Source: an uncultured SAR86 cluster bacterium (GTDB taxonomy: Bacteria > Pseudomonadota > Gammaproteobacteria > Magnimaribacterales > AG-339-G14). Taken from it: 37,466 nt of DNA. Location of the stretch: the NCBI GenBank assembly GCA_949373255.1, contig CASICS010000013.1:1-37466 (forward strand). Reading direction: 5' to 3'. The notes under the pieces were generated by a model that had not been told where the DNA came from, ran no database searches, and worked only from the letters and a program-made list of their open reading frames with translations. Both the position numbers and the translations under genes were made by a program. Positions 10,539 to 20,315 of this stretch are shown piece by piece (the first letter of the stretch is position 1; every line of letters begins with the position of its first letter).

Positions 10539-12083
10539 ATGGCTTTTCTAAAGTTTCTTCGAATAATATATATTTTTTTAAGATTTCGCCTTGATGAAAT
10601 TCTTCCCAAAGAAAGTCTTCCTATTTGGATAAAAATAATTTTTTTTCTCTCGCCTTTTCGCTTAATTCCTTCGAAGAAAAGTCAAGGCGTTAGGTTGGCT
10701 GAAGCACTCGAATTGGCTGGGCCTTTATTCATCAAATTTGGTCAATTACTTTCCACTAGACCAGACTTTCTATCAGACGATTTGATTCAAGAATTAAAAA
10801 AGTTTCAAAATAATCTAAAACCTTTTCCTGCTGAGGAAGCAATATCAATCATAGAAAAGGATCTGGGAAAGCCCATAGAAGAACTCTTTGCTAGTTTTAA
10901 TAAAGAACCATTAGCAGCTGCATCAATTGCGCAAGTTCACGAAGCAAAGTTATTTAGTGGTGAAGATGTTGTGGTGAAAGTAGTTCGTCCTAATTTGGCC
11001 AAGAAAATTAAAGACGACATCTCAATAATAAAAATGCTTGGAGATATTGCCAATACATTCGATGCAGATGCCAGAAGACTTCAATTGGTTGAAATGATCA
11101 GAGAATATGAATACGTTATTTCTTCTGAGGTTGATTTAAAAAAAGAAGCAGGAAATACCATTCAAACCGCAAAGTTTTTTGAAGGCTCAGATTTACTTTA
11201 TATACCAAAAGTCTATTTAGATTATTCTGGGAATAAAACTTTAACTTTAGAAAAGATATACGGTGTTCCCGTTACAGATATTTCCATATTGGAAGATAAA
11301 AAAGTTAATCTAAAAGTACTTTCTGAACGAGGTGTAAGCATCTTCTTCAAGCAACTTTTTGACGACAACTTTTTTCACGCTGACATGCACCCAGGAAATA
11401 TTTTTGTTAATGCTGATAATCCAGAATCCCCCACTTATGTTGCTGTTGATTATGCAATTTGTGGAAGCTTGTCGGAGAAAGAACAACTGCTGATAGGTAA
11501 AATGTTAGCCGATATGTTCAGTCGAAACTATGCGGGCGTAGCAAAGACAATGATTAGTGCTGGATGGGTTTCTAAAATAACAAAACCGATCGAATTAGAA
11601 GTTACAATTCGTACCGCCTTGGATCCTATCTTCGAAAAACCTTTTAGTGAGATTAATTTTGGAGAAATGTTAGTTTTTCTGTTTGAAGAAACTAGAGCAT
11701 ATGAACTTTCTCTTCCAGCCTCACTCTTATTGCTGCATAAAACCTTAATTAATATCGAGGGTCTGGGCAGACAAATTTATCCTGAGTTGGATTTATGGAC
11801 CACTGCAAAGCCCTTTATACAAAACTGGGTATCCAAACGTTATAACCCAGCTAACATAATGGACAAACTTAAAAACAATACTGGAGAGTTTGCAGAAAAA
11901 GCCTATGAGCTTCCTGAAAAAATTGAGGCCGTTTTTAATAACTTAGCGAATCTCAATGAATTCAATGATGAGATAAAGAATTTACGAAAAGATATTTCAA
12001 ATCAAAGAACTTCTTCACGATTCCTTCTTACCGTTGCAACTGCAATAATAGTATTAACTTTATCGATAACCTTATTTTTATGA
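10539..12083 (+). CDS. ubiB: UbiB family ATPase/kinase-like protein for ubiquinone synthesis
   Basis: Atypical protein-kinase-like (ADCK/COQ8) protein needed for ubiquinone synthesis, thought to act as an ATPase that extracts membrane intermediates. Family motifs are FIKFGQLLSTRPDFL (KxGQ), AAASIAQVHEA (Ala-rich loop replacing the P loop), DDNFFHADMHPGNIF and VAVDYAICGSL. The usual DFG is represented by VDYAIC. The 514-residue protein ends with a hydrophobic helix ([17 protein letters not shown]) for membrane anchoring. It overlaps hisE by four bases (ATGA). Confidence 0.95.
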   Translation: MAFLKFLRIIYIFLRFRLDEILPKESLPIWIKIIFFLSPFRLIPSKKSQGVRLAEALELAGPLFIKFGQLLSTRPDFLSDDLIQELKKFQNNLKPFPAEEAISIIEKDLGKPIEELFASFNKEPLAAASIAQVHEAKLFSGEDVVVKVVRPNLAKKIKDDISIIKMLGDIANTFDADARRLQLVEMIREYEYVISSEVDLKKEAGNTIQTAKFFEGSDLLYIPKVYLDYSGNKTLTLEKIYGVPVTDISILEDKKVNLKVLSERGVSIFFKQLFDDNFFHADMHPGNIFVNADNPESPTYVAVDYAICGSLSEKEQLLIGKMLADMFSRNYAGVAKTMISAGWVSKITKPIELEVTIRTALDPIFEKPFSEINFGEMLVFLFEETRAYELSLPASLLLLHKTLINIEGLGRQIYPELDLWTTAKPFIQNWVSKRYNPANIMDKLKNNTGEFAEKAYELPEKIEAVFNNLANLNEFNDEIKNLRKDISNQRTSSRFLLTVATAIIVLTLSITLFL

Positions 12084-12406
12084 GTACAGAAGAAAATATT
12101 ATTGAACGGCTCAGCAACTTACTTCTAGAGCGACGCGCTTCATCTGAGGACAGCTCTTACACTGCTCAATTATATAAAAAAGGAATTGCTGAAATCTTAA
12201 GCAAAATTGAAGAAGAATCAAAAGAACTTATTGAAGCCGGTGAATTAAGGCCAACAGCCAAAAAAGAGATCACTCATGAGGCTGCCGATCTTTGGTATCA
12301 CACCATGGTATTATTAGCATTCAATGGAATTGATCCAATGGATATTTTAAAAGAATTAGAACGCAGGGAAGGAGTTTCAGGACTAGAAGAAAAGTCTAAG
12401 AGGTAG
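12080..12406 (+). CDS. hisE: Phosphoribosyl-ATP pyrophosphatase
   Basis: Second step of histidine synthesis, hydrolysing PR-ATP to PR-AMP. The 108-residue MazG-like all-alpha protein contains [29 protein letters not shown] and [14 protein letters not shown], the EExxE and ExxD metal sites. It is stand-alone rather than fused to hisI as in enterobacteria. Placement beside tatA is a conserved arrangement in Pseudomonas-like genomes, unconnected to other his genes. The start overlaps the ubiB stop. Confidence 0.94.
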   Translation: MSTEENIIERLSNLLLERRASSEDSSYTAQLYKKGIAEILSKIEEESKELIEAGELRPTAKKEITHEAADLWYHTMVLLAFNGIDPMDILKELERREGVSGLEEKSKR

Positions 12407-12408
12407 TT

Positions 12409-12636
12409 ATGGGATTTGGTGGTATTAGCATTTGGCAACTTTTAATTATTTTAGCCATTATTATTTTGATCTTTGGTACAAGAAGATTGAAAAACATGGG
12501 TGGTGATTTAGGTTCTGCATTCAAAGGCTTTAAAAAAGCGGTAAAAGAGGATAATTTAGAAAATGATATTCCCTCTGCTGTTGATGATGCAGCTGAAGTG
12601 ATGGCTGAAAATGCTAAAAAAGAAGACGATTCCTAA
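12409..12636 (+). CDS. tatA: Sec-independent translocase subunit TatA
   Basis: Pore-forming subunit of the twin-arginine translocase. The 75-residue protein has a short periplasmic N-terminus, one membrane helix ([16 protein letters not shown]), the FGTRRL hinge and an amphipathic helix ([18 protein letters not shown]), followed by an acidic tail. These are standard TatA features. It starts 2 bases after hisE and is followed by tatB and tatC. Confidence 0.96.
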   Translation: MGFGGISIWQLLIILAIIILIFGTRRLKNMGGDLGSAFKGFKKAVKEDNLENDIPSAVDDAAEVMAENAKKEDDS

Positions 12637-12646
12637 TTCATAACTA

Positions 12647-12841
12647 ATGTTTGGTATTGGTTTTTTTGAACTACTCATAATCTGCACTATAGCTCTGATA
12701 GTTCTTGGACCTAAACGTTTGCCTCAGTTCATTACGACCGTCGAAGAAATAATTCGAAAAATTAGATCTGGTGCAAGCAAAATAAAACAAGAATTTTATA
12801 GCGAAGGATTCTCTGAACAAGAAAAAGACGATGAACGATAA
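12647..12841 (+). CDS. tatB: Sec-independent translocase subunit TatB
   Basis: Tat component that works with TatC in recognising twin-arginine signal peptides. It begins MFGIGFFELL with a Glu in the membrane helix, a TatB hallmark, followed by LGPKRLPQF and an amphipathic helix. At 64 residues it is much shorter than E. coli TatB (171), lacking most of the cytoplasmic tail. Position between tatA and tatC distinguishes it from a second TatA. It overlaps tatC by 11 bases. Confidence 0.93.
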   Translation: MFGIGFFELLIICTIALIVLGPKRLPQFITTVEEIIRKIRSGASKIKQEFYSEGFSEQEKDDER

Positions 12842-13544
12842 AAGTTCAATGCTTGCCCAACTGGGAATGGTTAGAAATATGTTGCTTAGAGCAATATTAG
12901 TTTTAATCGTAATTTTTATTGGGTTAACTTTTTTTCAAGATTTAATTTATCTGAAGATATCCGAACCTTTGACTCAGTTCCTTCCCAAGGATTCTTCAAT
13001 GATTGCCACTGGCGTGGCCTCGCCTTTTTTAACACCACTTAAACTTACTTTTTATTCGGCTATTTTTTTTGCTCTACCTTACTTAGCTATTGAATTTTGG
13101 AATTTTGTTTCGCCTGGCCTTTATAAAAAAGAGAAGATGCTCTCAATAAGTTTAACCATCACAAGTATCTTTTTATTTTATGCTGGTATGACTTTTGCTT
13201 TTTATATCGTTTTTCCTTTGATCTTCAGCTTTTTCATTCAAGCAGCTCCTGAAGGAGTCATGGTGATGACGGATATATCAAATTATTTAGACTTTGTTAT
13301 AAAACTTTTTTTTGCTTTTGGCTTGGCTTTTGAGATGCCAATTTTTATCTTTGCTTTAGTGTGGAGCGGCTTCACTACGACAGAAAAACTAGCCAATGGC
13401 AGGCCATACGTAATCATAGGTTGTTTTGTCGTTGGCATGCTTTTAACACCACCAGATATTATCTCTCAGACCTTATTAGCGGTGCCGACTTGGTTGTTAT
13501 TTGAAATAGGGTTATTAACCACTAAGATTTTCATCAGAAATTAA
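12831..13544 (+). CDS. tatC: Sec-independent translocase subunit TatC
   Basis: Polytopic signal-peptide receptor of the Tat system. Its 237 residues include six predicted membrane helices (for example AILVLIVIFIGLTFF, LFYAGMTFAFYIVFPLIFSF). Conserved TatC elements are FYSAIFFALPYLAIEFWNFVSPGLYKKEK, FAFGLAFEMPIFIFAL and GMLLTPPDIISQ. The N-terminal cytoplasmic segment is shorter than average. The gene begins inside tatB and its TAA overlaps the stop of fba on the other strand (TTAA). Confidence 0.95.
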   Translation: MNDKSSMLAQLGMVRNMLLRAILVLIVIFIGLTFFQDLIYLKISEPLTQFLPKDSSMIATGVASPFLTPLKLTFYSAIFFALPYLAIEFWNFVSPGLYKKEKMLSISLTITSIFLFYAGMTFAFYIVFPLIFSFFIQAAPEGVMVMTDISNYLDFVIKLFFAFGLAFEMPIFIFALVWSGFTTTEKLANGRPYVIIGCFVVGMLLTPPDIISQTLLAVPTWLLFEIGLLTTKIFIRN

Positions 13545-14551
13545 CTTTCTAAGTCTTCGTTCCACTCACCTTTAGCAGCCAATTTATTCATTAACGCTCG
13601 GTGGCTAAAAGCTTTTTGAGCTAATTCAACGTTATCTATTTGCCCCATCCAAGCCTTTAAAGCAGGTTGTTGAAGTGCTCGACCATATGAAAAACTCAAT
13701 TCCCAAGGAAAGTCTCCCATTTTATTCATTGCATCTAAATGAGCTGTAGCTAAAAAATCTGATTGACCGCCTGATAAAAAAGCAATGCCTGCTAAATCTG
13801 TTGGAACGTTCTCTTTTAAAACTTTTACAGTTAACTCAGCTACTTCTTGAATATTAGCTTGAAGCGGAGCATTTGTTCCGGAAAGAATCATATTGGGTTT
13901 TAAAATCGTGCCTTTTAAGTTAACGCTATTTCCTTCTAAACAAGTAAAAAGAGTTTTTAAACAGTTTTCACTAACTTCAAAGCAAGTTTGTGCCGAATGG
14001 TCTCCGTCCATTAAGACCTCAGGTTCAACCATGGGCACCATTCCATTATTTTGAACAATCTGTGCGTAATCAGCTAAAGCCTGCATATTGGCATCGATGC
14101 ACTCTTGCGAAGGCATGTTGTCTCCAATTTTTATGACAGCACGCCATTTCGTAAATTTTGCACCTAATGCTTGGTATTCTGCACATCTTTCATCTAAATC
14201 TTCTAAGCCACCAGTTATAACTTCTTCTGAATCATTAAAGGGACTTATCCCCTTATCCACTTTAATTCCCGGCAGAGCCCCTGTAGATGAAATTAAATCT
14301 CTAATAGGTGTGCCGTCTTTGGCATTTTGACGCAAAGTTTCATCAAACAAAATAACGCCACCGATATTACCCTTCATGCCTTCGGCTCTGAATAATAGTT
14401 CTCGATAATCTCTTCTTGAGTCTGCTGTAGATTCAGTATTTATAGCATCAAATCTTTTTCCAATCGTTCCAGTACTCTCATCGGCGGCAAGGAAACCCTT
14501 TCCGTCAGAAACTATATAAGCTGCAATATCTTCTAAACTATCTAATGACAT
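13541..14551 (-). CDS. fba: Fructose-bisphosphate aldolase, class I
   Basis: Schiff-base aldolase splitting fructose 1,6-bisphosphate into DHAP and glyceraldehyde 3-phosphate. The 336-residue sequence has the class I signatures GKGFLAADESTGTIGKRF near the N-terminus, VILFDETL, FTKWRAV and ILKPNM (the imine-forming Lys), then FLSGGQS and FSYGRALQ. This is the eukaryote-like class I fold, not the zinc class II enzyme common in gammaproteobacteria. It follows pgk by 1 base in a tkt-pgk-fba operon and converges with tatC with overlapping stops. Confidence 0.95.
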   Translation of the reverse strand: MSLDSLEDIAAYIVSDGKGFLAADESTGTIGKRFDAINTESTADSRRDYRELLFRAEGMKGNIGGVILFDETLRQNAKDGTPIRDLISSTGALPGIKVDKGISPFNDSEEVITGGLEDLDERCAEYQALGAKFTKWRAVIKIGDNMPSQECIDANMQALADYAQIVQNNGMVPMVEPEVLMDGDHSAQTCFEVSENCLKTLFTCLEGNSVNLKGTILKPNMILSGTNAPLQANIQEVAELTVKVLKENVPTDLAGIAFLSGGQSDFLATAHLDAMNKMGDFPWELSFSYGRALQQPALKAWMGQIDNVELAQKAFSHRALMNKLAAKGEWNEDLES

Positions 14552-14552
14552 A

Positions 14553-15716
14553 CTATTTCCCTAAATTTTTATTTTTAATTATTTCTATACTGGGTAATGT
14601 ACCTAATTCTATGTATTCAAGAAAGGCTCCGCCTGCAGTAGAAGCATAATCAACATAATCCATCATATTTAAATTGGAAAAAGAGGCTAATGTTTCCCCG
14701 CCACCAATGATGCTATACCCACTTGCTTGAGAAATTTTTAATGCAACTCCTGCTGTTCCTTTTGCAAATCTTTCGTCTTCGAAATATCCCATTGGTCCAT
14801 TCCAAATAATAGTTTTTGCATCGGCTATTAGAGAAGCAAAGTTTTCAATGGATTTAACGCCGACATCAAAAATAATATCGTCGTCATCTAAATCATTTAT
14901 GTTTTTTTCTTGAGCATTTGTCTCCCCGCCTTTTGAGACCACAACATGCTCAGGCAAAACTATTTTTGAATGATTTATTATTTTTTTAGCTAAAGGAACA
15001 AACTCCTCTTCATACAGAGATTTTCCAATATTTTTACCCATCGCTTTAAAACAAGTGTTTGCCAAAGCGCCGCCGATAATCAAATGATCAACATAATTGG
15101 TTAACGAATCAATTATTTTCATTTTTGTAGAAATCTTAGAGCCGCCTATTATTCCAAGAAGAGGTTTTTCAGGTGAGCTGACAATTTTTTCTAGAGCTTT
15201 TAGCTCCTCTTCAACTAAAAAACCAACACAAGCTTCTTTAATAAACTCTGTAATTCCGTATGTAGACGCTTGTTTTCGATGAGCTGTTCCAAATGCATCC
15301 ATGACAAAAATATCTGCTAAATTTGAGAGCGCTAATGAAAGCTCATCACCATTTGTTTTTTCACCTTTAAAGAATCTTACGTTTTCAAGCATGGTGATTC
15401 CTTCTTTATAAGGCATATCTTCTAGAGAATTTACTAAATTAACTTTTTTATTGAGTAACTCGCTTAATCTTTTTGCAACGGGTTTTAAAGAAAATTGATC
15501 TTGAATTAAGCCAGTTTCCTCTGGTCTTCCCAGGTGAGTTATTATTTTCAAGGATTTTGCTTTTTCGACTATATATTTAATGGTCGGTAAGGCTCTTACC
15601 AGCCTTTCATCATCTAATAGTTCATTGCCTTTAAGAGGGACATTAAAATCTACACGCAAGAGCACGTCTTTATTTGTAAGATCTTTTGAGATTATGGAGT
15701 TTTCTTCTAGATTCAT
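14553..15716 (-). CDS. pgk: Phosphoglycerate kinase
   Basis: Transfers phosphate between 1,3-bisphosphoglycerate and ADP in glycolysis/gluconeogenesis. The 387-residue protein contains [44 protein letters not shown] and [11 protein letters not shown], and the nucleotide loop [11 protein letters not shown]. It starts 4 bases inside the tkt stop region, implying translational coupling. The usual glyceraldehyde-3-phosphate dehydrogenase gene between tkt and pgk is absent. Confidence 0.97.
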   Translation of the reverse strand: MNLEENSIISKDLTNKDVLLRVDFNVPLKGNELLDDERLVRALPTIKYIVEKAKSLKIITHLGRPEETGLIQDQFSLKPVAKRLSELLNKKVNLVNSLEDMPYKEGITMLENVRFFKGEKTNGDELSLALSNLADIFVMDAFGTAHRKQASTYGITEFIKEACVGFLVEEELKALEKIVSSPEKPLLGIIGGSKISTKMKIIDSLTNYVDHLIIGGALANTCFKAMGKNIGKSLYEEEFVPLAKKIINHSKIVLPEHVVVSKGGETNAQEKNINDLDDDDIIFDVGVKSIENFASLIADAKTIIWNGPMGYFEDERFAKGTAGVALKISQASGYSIIGGGETLASFSNLNMMDYVDYASTAGGAFLEYIELGTLPSIEIIKNKNLGK

Positions 15717-17692
15717 TTAGCTGCTATCTTTTTACAAATATCAACTACATTTTCTTTTGTAAATCCATAATGGACTAAAAGATCGCTTAAAGGAGCAGAT
15801 TCTCCAAAAGTATTAATACCCAACAATTCATCATCTTGACTTAAATACTTGTGCCAAAAGTCTGGTTGCCCGGCTTCTATTGCTAGCTTGGGTTTAGAAC
15901 CCAAGACTTGCATTTTATATTCGGCGCTTTGTTGATCAAATATTTCTGTACAAGGCATTGAAATGACTTTTGCTTTGATTCCTTCTGCTCCTAAAAGCTC
16001 TGCTGAATCAACAGCTAATTGTACTTCTGACCCAGTCGCAATAATTACAACATCTTCATCTTCAGCATCGATCAATATATAACCACCTTTATCTATCAAC
16101 CCATTATCATTTCTTGTTTGGGGGGCTAAGTTTTGTCTGGATAATATAAGAGCTGTTGGTTTGTCTTTCAGTTTTAATGCATGACGCCATGCGTATGCAG
16201 TTTCAACGCCATCGCAAGGTCGCCAAGTATTAATTCCAGGAGTGGCTCTTAGCATTGTCAAATGTTCTACAGGTTGGTGAGTGGGTCCGTCTTCTCCAAC
16301 TCCTATTGAATCATGCGTATAAACATACACCACAGGTAGCTTCATGAGCGCCGACATTCTGACTGCATTTCTCGCGTAATCTAAAAAAGTAAGGAATGTT
16401 CCTGCATAAGGTCTAATTCCACCATGTAAAACCATGCCATTCATCATCGCCGACATTCCAAATTCTCTCACGCCATAATTAAGATAATTTCCTGATCCAT
16501 CTTCTGTTAGGTGAGAGGTTCCTTTCCACTCCGTATTGTTTGACGGAGATAAATCAGCAGACCCTCCTATCAGTTCAGGCATAAGTGGTCCAAATGCGTC
16601 TAAGCAGATACCTGAACATTTTCGACTAGCGTAGTTTGTCTCGTCTTCATCGAAGGAACTTATTAAATTTGTAAAAATTTCATCAATGTCCTCTGGCAAT
16701 TTTCCAGCTACCAGTCTTTCAAATTCTGTGTGTTCACTAGAATATTTCTCTTTGTAATCGCTTAATTTTTCCAACCAAATTTGCTCTTCTTGATTTCCAG
16801 TTTCTTTGTGATCCCAAGCATCGTAAATATCTTGAGGAATTACAAATGGTTCATGGGGCCAATTAATATTTTTCCTGGTCAAAGCAATTTCTTCATCTCC
16901 TAAAGCAGCACCATGAGCAGCTGAGGTTCCAGCAATATTAGGAGAGCCTTTTCCTATTTCTGTTTTACAGCAAATAAGCGTTGGTTTATCACTAGCTTTT
17001 GCTTTCTCAATTGCATCATCTATCGAATCAAAATCATGACCATTTACTTTAGAGATTACATGCCACCCGTAACTTTCGAATCTGGCATGAGTATCGTCTG
17101 TAAACCATCCCTCAACTCGTCCATCAATACTGATGTCATTATCATCATATAAAACGATTAACTTATTTAATTTGTGTGTACCTGCTAATGAACAGACTTC
17201 ATGAGATATGCCTTCCATAAGACAGCCATCGCCACAAAATACAAAGGTATTATGGTCTATAAGGGTTAGATCTGATTTGTTAAACTTTTTAGCAAGAATC
17301 TTTTCCGCTAGAGCCATGCCTACGGCATTAGCGATTCCCTGTCCAAGTGGGCCTGTGGTTGTCTCGACTCCTGGAGTTACATCGCATTCGGGATGTCCGG
17401 GTGTTTTTGAGCCCAATTGACGAAACGCTCTGAGTTCGTCCATTGGTAAATCGAAACCTGTTAAATGCAAAAGAGAATAGAGCAGCATTGAGCCATGCCC
17501 ATTTGAAAGCACAAATCTATCTCTGTTAAACCAATCTGGGTTACTTGGGTTGTATTTTAGGTGTTTCGCCCAAAGCACTTGGGCAATATCTGCCATTCCC
17601 ATTGGCATGCCTGGATGTCCACTTTTTGCTGCTTGCACAGCATCCATAGAGAGTGCTCTGATTGCGTTTGCTAAATCTTGTTGATTGGCCAT
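15713..17692 (-). CDS. tkt: Transketolase
   Basis: Thiamin diphosphate enzyme moving two-carbon units in the non-oxidative pentose phosphate pathway. The 659-residue protein has the TPP motif [13 protein letters not shown]-terminal [32 protein letters not shown], and C-terminal domain motifs [17 protein letters not shown] and [14 protein letters not shown]. The length matches E. coli TktA. It is the first gene of tkt-pgk-fba and is divergent from metK across 81 bases that contain an 8-base inverted repeat. Confidence 0.97.
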   Translation of the reverse strand: MANQQDLANAIRALSMDAVQAAKSGHPGMPMGMADIAQVLWAKHLKYNPSNPDWFNRDRFVLSNGHGSMLLYSLLHLTGFDLPMDELRAFRQLGSKTPGHPECDVTPGVETTTGPLGQGIANAVGMALAEKILAKKFNKSDLTLIDHNTFVFCGDGCLMEGISHEVCSLAGTHKLNKLIVLYDDNDISIDGRVEGWFTDDTHARFESYGWHVISKVNGHDFDSIDDAIEKAKASDKPTLICCKTEIGKGSPNIAGTSAAHGAALGDEEIALTRKNINWPHEPFVIPQDIYDAWDHKETGNQEEQIWLEKLSDYKEKYSSEHTEFERLVAGKLPEDIDEIFTNLISSFDEDETNYASRKCSGICLDAFGPLMPELIGGSADLSPSNNTEWKGTSHLTEDGSGNYLNYGVREFGMSAMMNGMVLHGGIRPYAGTFLTFLDYARNAVRMSALMKLPVVYVYTHDSIGVGEDGPTHQPVEHLTMLRATPGINTWRPCDGVETAYAWRHALKLKDKPTALILSRQNLAPQTRNDNGLIDKGGYILIDAEDEDVVIIATGSEVQLAVDSAELLGAEGIKAKVISMPCTEIFDQQSAEYKMQVLGSKPKLAIEAGQPDFWHKYLSQDDELLGINTFGESAPLSDLLVHYGFTKENVVDICKKIAAK

Positions 17693-17710
17693 GGAATTTT
17701 TTAGGTTATT

Positions 17711-17742
17711 TTCTACTAATTCTTATCAAGATCATAGTAGAA
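17711..17742. promoter_or_regulatory. 8-base inverted repeat between tkt and metK
   Basis: TTCTACTA at 17711-17718 and TAGTAGAA at 17735-17742 are perfect reverse complements separated by 16 bases. The right arm overlaps TAGAAT (17738-17743), a plausible -10 for metK; on the minus strand TATGAT lies in the interval and could serve tkt. An operator shared by the divergent genes is plausible. The core TAGTA also occurs in the thiC-tolC repeat. No SAM riboswitch fits the short leader. Confidence 0.4.
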
Positions 17743-17773
17743 TTCCCACCCTTTTAAAAAATAATTAGTAAAA

Positions 17774-18934
17774 ATGTCAGAATATAAAACATTTACCTCA
17801 GAATCTGTTTCAGAGGGTCATCCAGATAAAATGTCGGATCAAATTTCCGATGCTATCTTAGATGCTTTTTTAAAAGAAGATCCCGAATCAAGAGTGGCTT
17901 GCGAGACTTTAGTCAAAACAGATTTAGTAGTCATCGCAGGTGAAATAACTTCGAATGCAAATCCTAATTTAGAAAATGTGGTAAGAAAAGTTATAAATGA
18001 TATTGGATATGATAACGATGATCTTGGATTTAATGGCTCCAAGGTTGAAATAATTAACGCTATCGGCATGCAATCGAATGACATTGCTCAAGGAGTTGAT
18101 GAGGGAACGGGCACGGATACCGACCAAGGAGCTGGCGACCAAGGTCTCATGTTTGGTTATGCCTCCAATGAAACAGAAGTGTTAATGCCCGCACCAATTA
18201 CTTATTCTCATCTGCTTGTAAAAAAACAAGCTGAAGTAAGAAAATCTGGCCTACTCTCATGGCTGCGCCCTGATGCTAAGAGTCAACTGAGTTTTGTTTA
18301 TGATGAAAGTGGAAAACCTGAATATATTTCAGCGATAGTTCTCTCAACCCAACATGATCCAGAAGTTATTCAAAAAGATTTAGAAGATGGTGTTAGAGAA
18401 GAAATAATTAATAAAGTTGTTCCAGCTAATTGGATAACTAGCAAAACTAGAGTTTTCATCAACCCTACTGGACGTTTTGTTATCGGAGGTCCTGTAGGAG
18501 ATTGCGGATTAACTGGAAGAAAAATAATCGTAGATACTTATGGCGGGATGGCTAGGCATGGTGGTGGTGCTTTTTCTGGTAAAGACCCTTCTAAAGTGGA
18601 TCGATCTGCAGCCTATGCTGGGAGATATGTAGCAAAAAATATTGTTGCCTCAGGTTTGGCAGAAAAGTGTGAGATACAGGTTTCCTATGCTATCGGGGTC
18701 GCTGAACCAACCTCAATTAGCATCAATACTTTTGATACTGGAAAAATTTCTGATGATGAGATAGCTAAAATTGTAAGTGAAAACTTTGAACTTAAACCAA
18801 AGCAATTGATCCAAATGTTGGATTTAAAAAAACCTATTTATCAAACGACAGCGGCTTATGGACATTTTGGCAGAGAGGATGAAAATTTTTCTTGGGAAAA
18901 AACCGATAAATCAAGTGCATTAGCACGTAACTAA
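17774..18934 (+). CDS. metK: S-adenosylmethionine synthetase
   Basis: Makes SAM from methionine and ATP. Family motifs are [21 protein letters not shown] at the N-terminus, [12 protein letters not shown] (ATP-binding), [19 protein letters not shown] (phosphate loop) and the C-terminal [11 protein letters not shown]. The length of 386 residues is canonical. It is followed 7 bases later by ahcY, so synthesis of SAM and disposal of its product S-adenosylhomocysteine are co-expressed. The leader is only ~30 bases after the inverted repeat. Confidence 0.97.
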   Translation: MSEYKTFTSESVSEGHPDKMSDQISDAILDAFLKEDPESRVACETLVKTDLVVIAGEITSNANPNLENVVRKVINDIGYDNDDLGFNGSKVEIINAIGMQSNDIAQGVDEGTGTDTDQGAGDQGLMFGYASNETEVLMPAPITYSHLLVKKQAEVRKSGLLSWLRPDAKSQLSFVYDESGKPEYISAIVLSTQHDPEVIQKDLEDGVREEIINKVVPANWITSKTRVFINPTGRFVIGGPVGDCGLTGRKIIVDTYGGMARHGGGAFSGKDPSKVDRSAAYAGRYVAKNIVASGLAEKCEIQVSYAIGVAEPTSISINTFDTGKISDDEIAKIVSENFELKPKQLIQMLDLKKPIYQTTAAYGHFGREDENFSWEKTDKSSALARN

Positions 18935-18941
18935 AAAAACT

Positions 18942-20315
18942 ATGGAATTTACAGATTATAAAGTGGCGGATATGGCTCTTGCTGATTTTGGACGAAAAGA
19001 AATTTTACTAGCAGAATCAGAGATGCCGGCTCTTATGAAATTAAGAGAAAAGTATGGTTCTTCCCAACCTCTCGCTGGAGCAAAAATTATGGGTTGTATT
19101 CATATGACAATCCAGACTGCAGTTCTAATAGAGACTTTAGTTGCACTTGGCGCCTCAGTCAGATGGTCATCTTGTAATATTTTCTCAACACAAGATCATG
19201 CTGCCGCAGCCATAGCTGCCGCAGGAATCCCTGTTTTTGCATGGAAAGGCATGAGTGAGGAAGAATTTGAATGGTGTATCGAACAAACGATTCTTTCAGA
19301 TGGAACTCCTTGGGATGCCAATATGATTTTAGATGATGGTGGCGATTTAACATCAATGGTTCACGATAAGTTTCCAGAAATGCTTAATAGCATCCATGGT
19401 GTTTCTGAAGAGACGACTACAGGAGTTCACAGACTCTTGGAGATGTTAAAAAAAGGCGAGCTAAAAATTCCAGCTATCAATGTCAATGATTCTGTTACTA
19501 AATCTAAAAATGATAATAAATATGGCTGTCGTCATAGTCTAAACGATGCCATTAAGAGAGGTACAGACATGTTAATGGCTGGACGTAAAGCCTTAGTAAT
19601 TGGATATGGAGACGTAGGAAAAGGTTCTGCGATGAGTCTGCGCCAAGAAGGAATGATCGTTAGGATCTCTGAAATAGATCCTATTTGCGCAATGCAAGCT
19701 TGCATGGATGGTTATGAAGTTGTTTCGCCGTATTTAAATGGTGAAAATAAAAATAGTAACGAGTGTATTAATAAATTGTTACTGGATGATACTGATTTGA
19801 TTGTTACGACTACTGGTAACGTAAATGTATGCGATAAATATATTCTGAATAATGTAAAGCCAGGTTCTACAATATGTAATATCGGTCACTTTGATAACGA
19901 GATTGATACTCAATACATGAGAGATAATTGGAAATGGGAAGAAATCAAACCACAAGTTCATAAAGTTTCTCGATCAGATAAGACTGGAGATTATATTGTC
20001 CTTCTTGCTGAAGGTCGCTTGGTTAACTTAGGAAATGCAACGGGTCACCCTTCTCGAATAATGGATGGTTCATTTGCAAATCAAGTTTTAGCTCAAATGT
20101 TTTTATACAAACAGGCGTTCGCAACTATCAATGATGAAGAAACTAAAAAAGAAATGCTTAAAATAGAAGTATTGCCTATGGAACTCGATGAAGAAGTGGC
20201 CTCTTATATGGTTGAAGGATTTGGTGGTGTAGTAACTAAGCTAACCAAAGATCAAGCTGATTATATTAATGTTAAAGTTGAAGGACCATTTAAACCAGAA
20301 CGTTATAAATACTGA
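18942..20315 (+). CDS. ahcY: Adenosylhomocysteinase
   Basis: NAD-dependent hydrolase turning S-adenosylhomocysteine into adenosine and homocysteine, relieving inhibition of methyltransferases. The 457-residue protein has [50 protein letters not shown]-binding [13 protein letters not shown], and the C-terminal PFKPERYKY tail that closes the neighbouring active site in the tetramer. Its TGA shares a base with the argH ATG (TGATG). No clear Shine-Dalgarno precedes its ATG, so translation may depend on coupling to metK. Confidence 0.97.
   Translation: MEFTDYKVADMALADFGRKEILLAESEMPALMKLREKYGSSQPLAGAKIMGCIHMTIQTAVLIETLVALGASVRWSSCNIFSTQDHAAAAIAAAGIPVFAWKGMSEEEFEWCIEQTILSDGTPWDANMILDDGGDLTSMVHDKFPEMLNSIHGVSEETTTGVHRLLEMLKKGELKIPAINVNDSVTKSKNDNKYGCRHSLNDAIKRGTDMLMAGRKALVIGYGDVGKGSAMSLRQEGMIVRISEIDPICAMQACMDGYEVVSPYLNGENKNSNECINKLLLDDTDLIVTTTGNVNVCDKYILNNVKPGSTICNIGHFDNEIDTQYMRDNWKWEEIKPQVHKVSRSDKTGDYIVLLAEGRLVNLGNATGHPSRIMDGSFANQVLAQMFLYKQAFATINDEETKKEMLKIEVLPMELDEEVASYMVEGFGGVVTKLTKDQADYINVKVEGPFKPERYKY

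Noticed and set aside
12647-12841. Truncated or broken tatB
   Set aside because: At 64 residues it is short compared with E. coli, but the helix, the hinge and overlap with tatC are intact, and short TatB proteins are plausible in compact genomes.
17693-17773. SAM riboswitch upstream of metK
   Set aside because: The 81-base gap lacks a recognisable SAM-I, SAM-II or SAM/SAH riboswitch core and is mostly taken by an inverted repeat and promoter-like sequence.
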